From NCBI GenBank assembly GCA_039707655.1, contig CM077664.1, positions 195,542,195 through 195,606,194 of the forward strand: a DNA stretch of 64,000 nt. Direction: 5' to 3'. This document shows, one piece after another, positions 43,052-53,719 of the stretch; position 1 is the stretch's first letter, and each line of letters begins with the position of its first letter. This DNA comes from Elymus sibiricus. Lineage: Eukaryota; Streptophyta; Magnoliopsida; Poales; Poaceae. The notes under the pieces were generated by a model that was given only the letters and a program-made list of their open reading frames with translations, searched no databases and was not told the DNA's origin. The position numbers and the translations under genes were made by a program.

Positions 43052-44899
43052 ATGGAATTGAGGTTGCCTCATATTATTCGTCTTTATAATGTTTTTCTTG
43101 AAAATGATGGAGCAGAAAATTGTGCTCAATTGATAGAAGAAGAATTCAATAAAATGTTTATCATAAAATCTTTGAATGATGAGCATGATTGCAATGTTGT
43201 TAGTATGAATTCTATGAATATCCAAAATACTAAAGATGATTGCACTAGTCATGACAAAAATGTTTCTTATAAGCATGTCAATTTTTGTGGATTGCATAAA
43301 GTTTGTGAAGACATGCCTTATAGGGATGATAGATTTTGTAAGATGCATAAACATGATAGAACCAATTTTTTGCTCAAAGTGATAGATGAATATGCTACAA
43401 AATTATGCTCTCTTCATCCCATTACTTGTGAACTTTGCAATAAAGTTGGTCACATTAATTTTCAATGCATACTTTTTCATGATCGAATCATGGCTAAATA
43501 TTGTAATGACTTGACCGCCCCTGAACTATATAATGAGATTTATCTATTTTTGGGGTGTGAGGAATTGTCACATAAAAATAGTTGGTTTGAAGTATTCATT
43601 CTCATGGATGACATTGAAACTAATCTAAAGGAAATCTATATGTTTTGTATGGTAAATTGCAATGAGAATACTTATATTGCCAACTATAGAAAGACGGGAA
43701 AACCAATAGAATATAAAAGGAACACTAATGAAAGGGTAAAGATTTCTACTTTCCCTCCTATTGTCTCTCATGATGAAATAGGTGATGAGGAGGAGCTTCC
43801 TATTCAACCAATCTCATCAATAAGAAGCTCGGAAAAATTGATTAAACCCACACATGATGTGGTGAAGAAAAAGAAAAGAAGAAAGAGTAGAGGTAAAAAG
43901 GTATCCCTCCCAAATAATGTTACTCCTATTATTGTTGTGCCTCAAGAGAATGAATCAAAAATAATTGTGGAAGATGATGCACTTGATGATGATATTGCTT
44001 CTTTGTCTTATGGCACAATGTCCGAAGGAACTATTAAGGATGATTTTGTTATGCCTATTACTCGCTGTGATGATTATGATTGGGAAAATAATGATACTTC
44101 TTATAATCTTGAAAATATTTTTGGCACCAACTTGGAAAATTATGATGATAGTAATTGTTATACTATTGGTGCTATTCATACTATTGATGATAATAGTGAT
44201 TATGCTAATGATATGCCAAGCCACAAGCTTGGGGATGCTATGTTTGATGAGAATGACATGTTTGAGAATTTATTTGCTGCAATTAATGTTTGTCCCAAGC
44301 TTGGGGATGCTATGCTTAATGAAGATGATCTTTTTAGTCCCCCTACTTTGAATGATCAAATTTGTTATGATGATTGCATGCCTCCTACTTATGATGATTA
44401 TTGTGATGATACTTATGTCATAAAGAGTAGTGATGATTATATCTATAATACTTTTCATAATTATGAATACCCTTTTACTGAACATTACTCTTTTAATGTG
44501 GAAACAATTTTTAGTATTCAAGTTTCATATGATACTGCCACTATTACGAATGAGAAGAACATTTCTTATGTGGAGAGTAATAAAAATTCTATGCTTATGT
44601 ATCATGAAAATAATGCTTTATGTGATACTTATATTGTTGAATTCATTCATGATGCTACTGAAAATTATTATGAGAGAGGATCATATGCTTGTAGGTGTTG
44701 CAATAATATCAAGTTTCCTCTCTATGTGTTGAAAGTTTTGAAGTTATACTTGTTTTGCCTTCCTATGCTAGTTGATTATTGCTCACATAAATTATTTGCT
44801 CACAAAATCCCTATGCATAGGAAGAGGGTTAGGCTTAAATGTGCTAGTCATATGCTTCATGATGCTCTCTTTATGTTTCAACTCTTTACTTTTATGTGA
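43052..44899 (+). CDS. Unknown 615-aa protein of element B with a CCHC zinc knuckle
   Basis: An intact frame, starting 100 bases after the primer site, the place where gag normally begins. Cys126-x2-Cys129-x4-His134-x4-Cys139 (CELCNKVGHINFQC) fits the retroviral zinc knuckle exactly. Further Cys/His pairs precede it (CGLHKVC, CKMHKH). A strongly basic stretch KKKKRRKSRGKK follows at about 272-283, a possible nuclear signal. The C-terminal half is acidic and Asp/Asn/Tyr-rich, and contains KLGDAM twice because the DNA motif AAGCTTGGGGATGC lies inside the coding sequence (44225, 44297). I cannot assign a capsid fold. A host gene is unlikely from the position. Confidence 0.85.
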   Translation: MELRLPHIIRLYNVFLENDGAENCAQLIEEEFNKMFIIKSLNDEHDCNVVSMNSMNIQNTKDDCTSHDKNVSYKHVNFCGLHKVCEDMPYRDDRFCKMHKHDRTNFLLKVIDEYATKLCSLHPITCELCNKVGHINFQCILFHDRIMAKYCNDLTAPELYNEIYLFLGCEELSHKNSWFEVFILMDDIETNLKEIYMFCMVNCNENTYIANYRKTGKPIEYKRNTNERVKISTFPPIVSHDEIGDEEELPIQPISSIRSSEKLIKPTHDVVKKKKRRKSRGKKVSLPNNVTPIIVVPQENESKIIVEDDALDDDIASLSYGTMSEGTIKDDFVMPITRCDDYDWENNDTSYNLENIFGTNLENYDDSNCYTIGAIHTIDDNSDYANDMPSHKLGDAMFDENDMFENLFAAINVCPKLGDAMLNEDDLFSPPTLNDQICYDDCMPPTYDDYCDDTYVIKSSDDYIYNTFHNYEYPFTEHYSFNVETIFSIQVSYDTATITNEKNISYVESNKNSMLMYHENNALCDTYIVEFIHDATENYYERGSYACRCCNNIKFPLYVLKVLKLYLFCLPMLVDYCSHKLFAHKIPMHRKRVRLKCASHMLHDALFMFQLFTFM

Positions 44900-47800
44900 G
44901 CATCATTGAAATCATCATGCCTAGCTAAAAGGCATTAAAGAAAAGCGCTTGTTGGGAGACAATCCAACATTTATACCTACTATTTTTGTGTGTTCACATG
45001 ATTAAGCTACTGTGGTAATCATGTTTTATATGTTTTCTTTCAATAATGTGCCAAGTAAAGCCATTGGGATAGTGTGGATACTTGTTGATTCGATTCTGTG
45101 CAAAAAAAGAAACTTTTGCGTCCAGTGCTGGAATTTCTATTATGTAATGGAGCGTGAGAAAATTCTAAATTTTTTACACAGTATTGAGTTACAAATGTTT
45201 TACGTTGTCCTAATTTTTCCGATTTTTTGGAGGTACATAAGTATGGTTTTTAAATCGCCCACTACATGCTGTTCTGTTTTTGACAGATTCTATTTTCGGT
45301 GCATAGTTTGCTTGTTTTAGTGTTTCCATAGCTTATATTGAGAAATATAAATTATGGAAATGATATACTACAGTAGGTATTATGTGAAAACAATTATGAA
45401 TCTTGTCTTGACAGTACCTAAGTGGATGATTTATTTTTATCATACTAACCTATCTCACAAGTTCCGTTAAGTTTTGTGTGATTGAAGTTTTCAAGTTTTG
45501 GGTGAGATATCGATATGAGGAGAATAAGGAGTGGCAAGACCCTAAACTTGGGGATGCCCAAGGCACACCAAGGTAATACTAAAGTAAGACTCAAGCGTAT
45601 AAGCTTGGGGATGCCCCGGAAGCATCCCCTCTTTCGTCTTCAACATTATCGGTAACCTTACTTGGGTCTATATCTTTATTCGTCACATGATATGTGTTTT
45701 TCTTGGAGCATCATTTTATTTAGTTGATATTTTCTTGCTGTTATCAATAATCATGTTTTGTATCTTTTAGTTCAATAAAAATGCCAATTATAGCCTTTAC
45801 CATGCTCAGTTTGCAAGTTCATGTGTTGCTGTTTGAAAACAGAAAGTTTTCTGTTATGTCCAGAATATTCCTGAATAGTCAGAACATGATAAAAATATGA
45901 AATTTTTACAAATTAAGCATGCGTGAGTTCTCTGTCACGTGGTAATTTTTCAGAATTTTTGGAGTTAGGTAAGTATGAATTTTAAATCCCCGTTTACAAA
46001 CTGTTCTGTTTTGGCAGATTGCTGTTATGGTTGCATTGTTTGCATATGTTTGCTTGTTTAATGATACTATTTGAGGATAGGAGTATTAAATATGCAGAGG
46101 CATTTAGTATGCAATGTTTAATTATAATTTTGGTGATTTTCTACAGTAGATAATGTTAAGGTTTTGAGTTGATTTATACTAACTTATCTCACGAGTTCTT
46201 GTTGAGTTTTGTGTGGATGAAGTATTTAAGATTTAGGGAAACCGTGATATGAGAGGAATTAAGGAGACACAAAAGCTCAAGCTTGGGGATGCCCAAGGCA
46301 TCCCAATATAATATTTCAAGAAGTCTCAATCATCTAAGCTTGGGGATGCCCTGGTAGGCATCCCACCTTTCTTCTTCAACAATTATCGGTTAGTATCGGT
46401 TGAACATAGGTTTTTGCTTCTTCGCATGAGATGTGCTATTCTTGGAATGTTATTTTATTTTGTTTTCTTTGCTTTTTGAATAAAATACTTAAGATCTGAA
46501 ATTTTTAAATGAGAGAGAGTCCTCACATAGCTACTTAATTACTTAACTACTCATTTGATCTTCACTTATATCTTTTTGGAGTAGTTTGTCATTTACTCTT
46601 GTGCTTCACTTATATCCTATGAGTAAATTGTTGAAATGAATTAAATATCATAAAGTTGAAATTTATATGCTTCATATGCTTGTCCCATGGGGAGTAGTGA
46701 CTTCACATACAAGAAGTATAAGTGGTAAAATTTATTGAAAGTTGACAAACATAGCATTGGTCACTTGAACAATTCATGAAAGAATTTTGAAGGAAGAGAA
46801 ATTTCACATATAAATATACTATCTTGGACATCTTCTATGATTGTGAGCCCCCATTAATTATTTTCAAGCTTGATCAAGTAGTTGACGTTGGACAAGGAAG
46901 ACAACGTAATGAGTTATGCTTGTTTATATTCACATAGAAGTTATATTGTCATGGATCCTCTAACATGTTGTGCTTGCTTAGGATCTTTTGCTAGCCAAAA
47001 ATTCGTAGTGAGTAGAGATACTACTTGTGCACCCAAAAACCCTTAAACCCAGTTTCTTGCCATGAGTGTCCACCATATCTACCTATGGATTGAATAAGAT
47101 CCTTCAAGTAAGTTGTCATCGGTGCAAAAAGCAATAAAAATTGCTCCTAAAATATGTATGATCTTTTATTGCAAGGGAAAATAGGCGTTGTATGAACTTG
47201 TGATGGTAAAGAAATAAAAGCGACGAACTGCATAATAAAGGTTGCTATCACAAGGGGCAATATAACGTGACGTTCCTTTGCATTAAGGGCTTGTGCATCC
47301 AAAAATAAAAAGTGCATGACAACCTCTGCTTCCCTCTGCGAAGGACCTATCTTTTACTTTATGTATTTACTTTTATGCAAGAGTCAATAGTATTACTTCT
47401 CATTTCAACCTCAATTATTCTCTAGTTGGTAAGCATCATGTGGTGGGGAAAGATCCAGGCACATATGGCCAGTCAAATATATTTGATCATGAATTATTAT
47501 TGTTGACAATTATCTCTATGATAAATAAGTTGGGAGGCGAAACATTAAGCCCCTATCTTTCTTTGTGTCCGATGGATGCCATTTGTTCTAAAAATATGCT
47601 TTGAGGACTAGCAATCATAGAAGACTATATGATAATTGAGTATGTGGAGCTCTTACTTAGACTTTGTTGAAGATAAGTTGAATTGCAATTGTTTGGTGAC
47701 TAAGAACATAGGTTGTTAAGTTTCAAGAGATCGCATTGTTTGAACCATAACATGTGAATTGATTGCTACTTTATCATGATGAGTTTTATGAGAAAAAGTT

Positions 47801-47946
47801 ACTGTTATGATGCTAGGAAAAGTGATTGAAATTATCATTGATCAAACTTATGCACTATGCTAGCATTCACACTTCATAAATTATTTCTTTTATCATTTAC
47901 CTACTCGAGGACGAGTAGGAATTAAGCTTGGGGAGCTTGGGGATGC
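44900..47946 (+). other. 3' non-coding region of element B with duplicated module
   Basis: A module of about 700 bp occurs twice in tandem (about 45050-45720 and 45790-46430) and once in element A (about 39020-39650). Shared text includes AGAAACTTTTGCGTC, TTTTTGGAG with ATAAGTATG, CTGTTCTGTTTT, and GAGTTTTGTGTG, and each copy ends in a twin hairpin (45544-45629; 46279-46365). The tail 46430-47890 has no recognised feature. The hairpin 47900-47919 and the tract 47924-47946 precede the LTR. Confidence 0.75.
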
Positions 47947-49290
47947 TGATACGTCTCCAACGTATCTATAATTTATGAAGTATTCATGCCATGTTTATTA
48001 TAGTTTTGTATGATTTTGGTGCACTTTTATATGGCTTTTATATGATTTTTTATGGACTAACATATTGACCTAGTGCCCAGTGCCAGTTGCTGTTTTCTGC
48101 TTGTTTTTGGTTTTCCAGAAAATCCATATCAAATGGAGTCCAAATGCAGCGAAACTTTTTGACGATTTTTTCTTAAAGGAAACAGACCCAGGAAGCTTCG
48201 GAGGAGCAGCAGAAGAGCTACAGGGGCCCCACAAGCCACCTGGGCACGCCTGCCCCCCCAGGCGCGCCCTAGTGCCTCGTGGGCCCCCTGTGGCACCTCT
48301 TTGCGTGATTCCAACGCTGAAAAATCCTATATATTCAGAAACCCCCGAAAGTTAACCTAGATGAGTTTTTACGCCGCCGCAAGCCTCTGTACCTCCACGA
48401 TCTCATCTACAGCCCTTTTCCGACACCCTGCTGGAGGGGGGAAAGCATCACCGGAGGCCATCTTCATCATCCCGGTGGTCTCCATGACGAGGAGGGAGTA
48501 GTCCATCCTCGGGGCTGAGGGTTTGTACCAGTAGCTATGTGTTTTATCTCTCCCTCTCGTGTTCTTGATTTGGCACGATCTTGATGTATCGCGAGCTTTG
48601 TTAATATAGTTGGATCATATGGTGTTTCTTCCCTCTCTATCCTTGTTGTGATGAATCGAATCTTTTCCCTTTGAGGTTTCGTTATTGTTGGATTGAATAT
48701 TTCAGATTTGAGAACACTTGATGTATGTCTTGCATATGAATACCCGTGGTGACAATGGGGTATTATATTGATTCACTTGATATATGTTTTGGCACTCAAC
48801 TCGCGGATTCCCGTCGTACATTGGGGTAATCTATGCATAGGGGTTGATGCACGTTTTCATTATCTTTTCTCTGATAGAAACTTTGGGGTGCTCTTTGGAG
48901 TTCTTTGTGTGGATTGAATATTATGATTATGAAGTTGTTTGATGCATATCGTATAATCAACTCACGGATACTTGTGGTGACATTGGAGTATCTAGGTGAC
49001 ATTAGAGTTGGTTGATGTGTATCATATGGTGTTATTTTAGTACGAACTCTAGGGCTGTTCGTGACACTTATAGGGATGGCTCAATAGATTGATCGGAAAA
49101 GATAACTTTGAGGTGGTTTCGTACCCTACAACAATTTCTATCTTATGTTCTCTGTGAATAGGAACTTTGGAGTGATTCTTTATCGCACGTTGAGGGATTG
49201 TTATATGATCCAATTATATTAGCATTGTTGAGAGATTGCACTAGCGAAAGTATGAACCCTAGGCCTTGTTTCTAAGAATGCTTTATCTGG
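47947..49290 (+). repeat. Truncated 3' LTR of element B
   Basis: It opens TGATACGTCTCC like the family A LTR and shares its next part (CCCAGTGCCAGTTGCTG), but diverges after about 300 bp. TATATATTCAGAAAC near 48330 offers a TATA box. The LTR runs to about 49290 (GAACCCTAGGCCTTGTTTC and a little more), then changes to repeat-rich DNA-transposon-like text. Its usual end, of which 42833-42925 is a surviving piece from the other LTR, is absent here. Confidence 0.75.
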
Positions 49291-49349
49291 GCCACGTTTT
49301 TTGGCATTTTTTTGTTACCAAATGGTGCTATATAAAATAGCAGACGACT

Positions 49350-49690
49350 CGGATGAAAAAATAGTTTGCGAATGTATACGCAATGGACACGAGTGCACCG
49401 GACTAACCGTGTGCGATGCTCATGCCATGTAAAATCAGCACAGTACACTCGTGGCTACTGGCCACGACCTTGCAAGCGCTAGCTAAGGTAAAGGAGTAAT
49501 GTGCACTGGGAATTTAGGATGAATTCCACGTCTGCGTCTGAAAATTAGGATGAACCGTGTGCGATGAACTAGCTAGCTAGAAATCTAAAAAAACGCTACC
49601 CGCCTTGAGCGATGCAAAAATTGGTGGTTCCGCGGCTTTTCATTATTATCGTACACAATTTTTATGTTTGGACCGTGTGCGATCTTGGTT
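49350..49690. repeat. Left cluster of GTGTGCGAT motifs
   Basis: ACCGTGTGCGAT occurs at about 49408, 49552 and 49674, with weaker relatives (TTTGCGAATG, GAGCGATGC) between. These resemble the units at 26220-26830 and the right cluster. Confidence 0.6.
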
Positions 49691-50308
49691 GCTCCCGCCC
49701 CGATTCAATTCCTTTACCCAAATTTTAGTAGCCGCGGTATTTCAACCGCAAAAATCCTAGACACACGGGCTGGTTACAGAGTTTTACAGGGATCTTCCAA
49801 ACTAATCTTCTCCTCCCTTTGATTTTCAGCGGGGGTGGGCCCCTCACCTTATTTCTAGCCAATTAAAACATGCCAACTAACCCACTCCGTTGATCTTGTA
49901 AAATTTTCACCATCGACCTTATAGTAAAATTTTTAGTAGCAAATGCATTTCAACCGCCGCCCTCCATCATCCACCCACCATTACAAAAAAATTTAGTAGC
50001 CGCGGCATATCCTCAAACACCACCCCGCCCCCTCCACAGTCCACACACACCCACCCCTCCCCCTCCCCCGCTCGAACCCTAGCTCGCCGCCGCCGCCGCC
50101 CTCCACCACCAACCTCTTCCGGTCTGCCCGTGCCTCCTAGCTTAGATAATTTCTCGTTACCCACGATCCACATACCCTCACCGGCCTGAGTTTTTAGATG
50201 AGGCCTGCGGTGTCCCTTCCTCCCAGATCCCCTCCAGATAGTCGCAGCCTAAGCCCGACCAGATATCCCGGGGAGCCCGAGGAGTGTACGGCCAAAAAGA
50301 GGTCTATC

Positions 50309-50841
50309 ATGGCCTCTTCGAAGGATGATGGCGAGGTGGCCGCCATTCATGCCGACCTGTCGATCCTGGAGGAACACCTCGCCGTGGTAGCCGGCGAGGA
50401 CGTTGACTACGTTTCCATGCCGAAGGATTCAAGTTTGCGGGCTCGCGTATTCCTGTATCTCAGGACAGCCGGCTAAGACATCAAGCTCGTCGACAGCGAC
50501 GGTTTCACGCGGGCCATGTCATAGGTTAAGTGGTCCATCCCCAACGCCTCTGGTTCAACCGCTGTCAATCTCTTTGAAGGCCCGTCGCTGATCTCCTCCA
50601 TCTCGCGGTCAAGGATTTGCGATCCTTGTATGCCATCGAGCCCATTTTGTCATTTCTGAAGTACACGTTCTACAGCGGTGGCTTGGGATCCTCAGCTGCC
50701 AAGTCAGATCTCATCGACCACGACCACGAGAAGGGCACCCACTATGGCTCTTCCAAGGTGAAACAACCCATCTGCGACATCAGGGAGCGCACCCTGGTTC
50801 TGTGCTCTTCCAAGTGGAAGGAGCCCATCGATGACAAGTGA
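50309..50841 (+). pseudogene. Broken unknown gene (LEEHLAVVAGEDVDYVSMP protein)
   Basis: The ATG at 50309 begins MASSKDDGEVAAIHADLSIL and runs to a stop at 50474-50476. The same frame resumes as DIKLVDSDGFTRAMS and stops again; after a frame change, 50617-50841 reads as a continuing acidic protein. No known domain was recognised. The broken pieces look like one former gene with two stops and at least one frameshift. I recall similar text in Triticeae repeats, so it may be amplified cargo. A short Pro/Arg-rich frame precedes it at 50198. Confidence 0.5.
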
Positions 50842-51660
50842 GGCAATATCCTACCAGCAAATCTTACTTTTTCCAGCTAGCCAACTCGTACCCATTGTTG
50901 TAGTAGCTTTTGCCATGCGATGTTTTAACTGTGCCGTGTTTAATTATTTCAGTTATGCAAAAATGTAATGTTCAATAGGGCCATCTGATGTTTAAGTATG
51001 AATTGTCCAGTTCAATTTCACGAATGGTTATATTTGGTTGTTTATAGTGAGTAGATGCCTTGTTTATCTGTATTTGGTTGTTAGGTTGGTTGCAGTGAGC
51101 ATTTGTCCAGTTTTCAAGCAGATGCCTTGTTTATCTGTATTTGCTTGTTAGGTTGGTTGCAGTGAGCCTTTGTCCAGTTTTCAATGGCTATATTTGGTTG
51201 TTATAGTGAGCATATATGCCTTGCTTATTTCAGTTATTCACCATGTGATGTTCATTATGTGCAAGTATGAGCTGTGTAGTTTGATTTCATCAATACCAGT
51301 TTCAACGGCTATATTTTGTTCCTGCTATGCCTGGTGTAGTTAACCATGCCCTTTATTTTAGTTTTACACATTTATCCAGTGTGATGTTTAAATATGAGCT
51401 ACGTTCTATTCATTTTCAATAACACCAGTTTGAATTACAATATTTGGTCGCTGTTAAGCCTATTGTGGTTAACATTCCCTTCCATTTTTTATCTGCTTTA
51501 ATAGAATGCTGAAACCAACACATTCAAGCTATCATTGGAGATGATGTTGCTTACGATGGCTATATTTGGTTGATGTTAAGCCTATTGTACTTATCATTGC
51601 TTTCCATGTACTTACGAAGGACAACAACGGTAGTGGCCGACGTTTTCCACCGAGGTTAGT
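50842..51660. other. Spacer with repeated TATATTTGGTTG phrases
   Basis: An AT-rich stretch without a gene. Phrases such as GCTATATTTGGTTG, GTTGCAGTGAGC and TTTGTCCAGTTTTCAA recur several times (51020-51220, 51440-51600), pointing to small tandem duplications. Nothing else was recognised. Confidence 0.5.
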
Positions 51661-51676
51661 TTCATCCCTCGGCTTA

Positions 51677-51722
51677 TACTCCCTCCGTTCCATAATGTAG
51701 TGCATACAGATCCACGCCTGGA
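51677..51722. mobile_element. Stowaway/Mariner-type MITE end, truncated
   Basis: CTCCCTCCGTTCC at the start is the hallmark of grass Stowaway MITE terminal repeats. Only one end is present; the matching inverted end was not found within 300 bases. Confidence 0.65.
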
Positions 51723-52021
51723 CACTTTTTAGCTTCTAATATTGACTTGTTGCTTGTATGTACATATGTCCTCGGCAAAGATCCATGCCTCGATCCTTTT
51801 TGCGTATGGGGCAATGAGATATTCATAAACCAGCATCAAGTGAGGAAACTGATAAGGATTGTTAGCAAAAAGATACGAATGATGACAATTAAACTATTTG
51901 TTTACGCTCTATCCAACACAACAGTGAGTTGTAGGATGGTAACTACAAACTCTGCAACCTTCTCTTTTTACTGCCCGTAATGAGTTGTTAGACAACAATG
52001 TCCGAATCTTTTTCGTTTGTA

Positions 52022-52286
52022 GTTGTTCCCAAAGCAGTTTACTCAAGATTACCTCGCAAAGTACATGATTGGTGGACATGCAATGAAGGTTAAAGTATTT
52101 CATCGAGACTGCAATGAGCATCGAGAAGTCCTAATGAAGACAGTGAAGGATGGGCGGGCGACCATCACCATGGTTTGCCCTAGAGTCGTGCGCGCATTAG
52201 GCATGGACGAGGGCACAATATGGGCATTCCACTTCACCTTCTCCAGCAACCATAATGTCTTTCGCCTCTTTCTTTACTGTCTTTAG
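52022..52286 (+). pseudogene. B3-like DNA-binding domain exon
   Basis: An open stretch following a good acceptor (TTTGTAG) reads FPKQFTQDYLAKYM, then MKVKVFHRDCN, then RATITMVCPRVVRALGMDEGT, then WAFHFTFSS. This order resembles the plant B3 domain: an IPK-F start, paired strands, a V-R-x-L-G-M-x-E-G-T turn and a final strand. It ends at TAG 52284-52286, too short for a full regulator. No intact upstream exons were joined. It may be cargo of the surrounding element. Confidence in the domain is moderate. Confidence 0.55.
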
Positions 52287-52479
52287 TACAACTGTGGTTC
52301 ATCATTCTTTACTTCATGGTTCTATAGTTCTTCAGTATATGTACCTGTGCATCGAATTATGTATTTGTTCTTGAACCTATATTTGTAATAAACATGATTC
52401 GATATGAAATAAGTGATTGCCTACTTTCAAATTCAAATTCTATGAATTTTAAATGCAAGGATTAAATTATGCTCTGCAG

Positions 52480-53190
52480 GCCATTACACTGCACACAATT
52501 TGCGAAAACAAAACGTCTGTGATAATGGTCAAGATCAGACACGTTTCTCAGATCAGTACATGTGCGATGAATCTCTATTGCACACACGATCAACCAAGAA
52601 AAAACGTGTGAGATTAACAACAACATCGCACATAGTTCCTTCTTATTAAATGTTTGTGATAGTTTACTTATCACACACGCTTTGCTCATAGAAGAACGCG
52701 TGCGATAGGCCTTCATCTGACACGGGTACTACGGATGAATCGATTGGGACATTTTATATATCGCAAACGTTTACGGGCAGAGCAACGTGTGGGATATTTT
52801 CAAGCTTCGCATACGGTTTTATAGGGACAACAGTATGCACTCTTACATCCAATTGCATACGGTACAGGAAAAGTAAATGTGTGTGATAGTCTTGTTATCA
52901 TACACGCTTTACAATCGTGAACTGTTTGTGACGGGGACCGCATCGCAAACGTTGCAACATATAATAGCGCATGCGATGGTAATGCCATCCCACACAAGTA
53001 GCAAGGACAGAGGATTTGGGAAAGATGCGGGCATCGCATACGTTTAGGTCTGTGAAACATATGCTTGTGTGCTCCCTATCGCCGACGGTTTCTGGGTCAT
53101 GTGGATGGACCCCCCTATCGCTCACACATGCAAGGCGATGGTTTAAAACTCTGTCGCAGAAAGGGGTTAAAAATCGTTTGTATAGCACGT
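52480..53190. repeat. Right cluster of GTGTGCGAT/CGCAAACG motifs
   Basis: Many short motifs in both orientations: CGTCTGTGATAA, ACGTGTGAGATT, ACGCGTGCGATAGG, ATCGCAAACGTT, GCATACGG and others, spaced roughly 40-60 bp apart. The cluster ends just before the CACTG-like terminus at 53203. Confidence 0.7.
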
Positions 53191-53203
53191 CGCTGCACCA
53201 GTG

Positions 53204-53719
53204 AGAGTTGAAAGTAACAGCTATAAATATGATTAAAAGCAAATAACATGAGTAAGGCTATAGGTCGTGTTTGCTGCAATGAAGAGATTAGGCGCGGAGA
53301 GATTTCAGTTCATGGCAAGAATGTATCAAGTGTACTAGTGCGACGGTAATACCAGTTACCTTGTATTGTACTCATAGTATTTGATATATGTGTTCTGTAG
53401 GCGGATCACCCTAAGGTTATGGAACTCCTCCACACGGGATTATATTTCATTCTATGGTCCTACTTCATCATTGCCACAGAGTGGTCGTTTCCGCAATTAA
53501 GGTCCTTGAACCGGAACCAAGCATTAAGTTCAGTGGATCACCGTTATCTCATATTGTCTTCGGTCCTCATAGATATCTCCACCTGTCACGTCAGAGGTCA
53601 CATATTCCCTAAACAATATGTGTTACCTGTGTAGGTCTTGAGATCATGTTGCCTGGGCCCTTAAATTGGACAACACGCATAGAGTTAACCACAGTATAAC
53701 AACATACTAGATAGATCAT
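53204..53719. other. Unassigned spacer before the Tekay-like element
   Basis: About 515 bp with no recognised gene or repeat. Its last five bases ATCAT (53715-53719) would be one side of the target duplication of the element that follows; the other side is beyond the window. Confidence 0.4.

Larger units (their letters stand above)
42926..49290 (+). mobile_element. Element B: non-autonomous Athila-related element with one unknown ORF
   Basis: Order: tRNA-Asp-type primer site 42936-42952, a 615-codon ORF (43052-44899), about 3 kb of non-coding sequence with two twin-hairpin modules, hairpin 47900-47919, a doubled polypurine tract, and an LTR from 47947 truncated near 49290. It has no gag, protease, reverse transcriptase or integrase of known type. 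The primer site, polypurine tract and hairpin resemble element A, so it may be moved by an Athila helper. Confidence 0.85.
49291..53203. mobile_element. CACTA-like DNA transposon with gene-like cargo (putative)
   Basis: The right end reads GCTGCACCAGTG at 53203, which is CACTGGTGCAGC on the minus strand, matching CACTG-type CACTA termini. Subterminal clusters of GTGTGCGAT/CAAACG motifs lie on both sides (49350-49690; 52480-53190), as in CACTA elements. Between them are a broken unknown gene (50309-50841), a Stowaway-type end and a B3-like exon. A matching left terminus was not found; TGGTGCTATATAAAATAGC near 49329 is at best a degenerate one. No transposase was seen. Confidence 0.5.

Noticed and set aside
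43052..44899. 615-aa ORF as a host gene
   Set aside because: It lies between a primer site and a polypurine tract with LTR remains on both sides, so it belongs to a retroelement.
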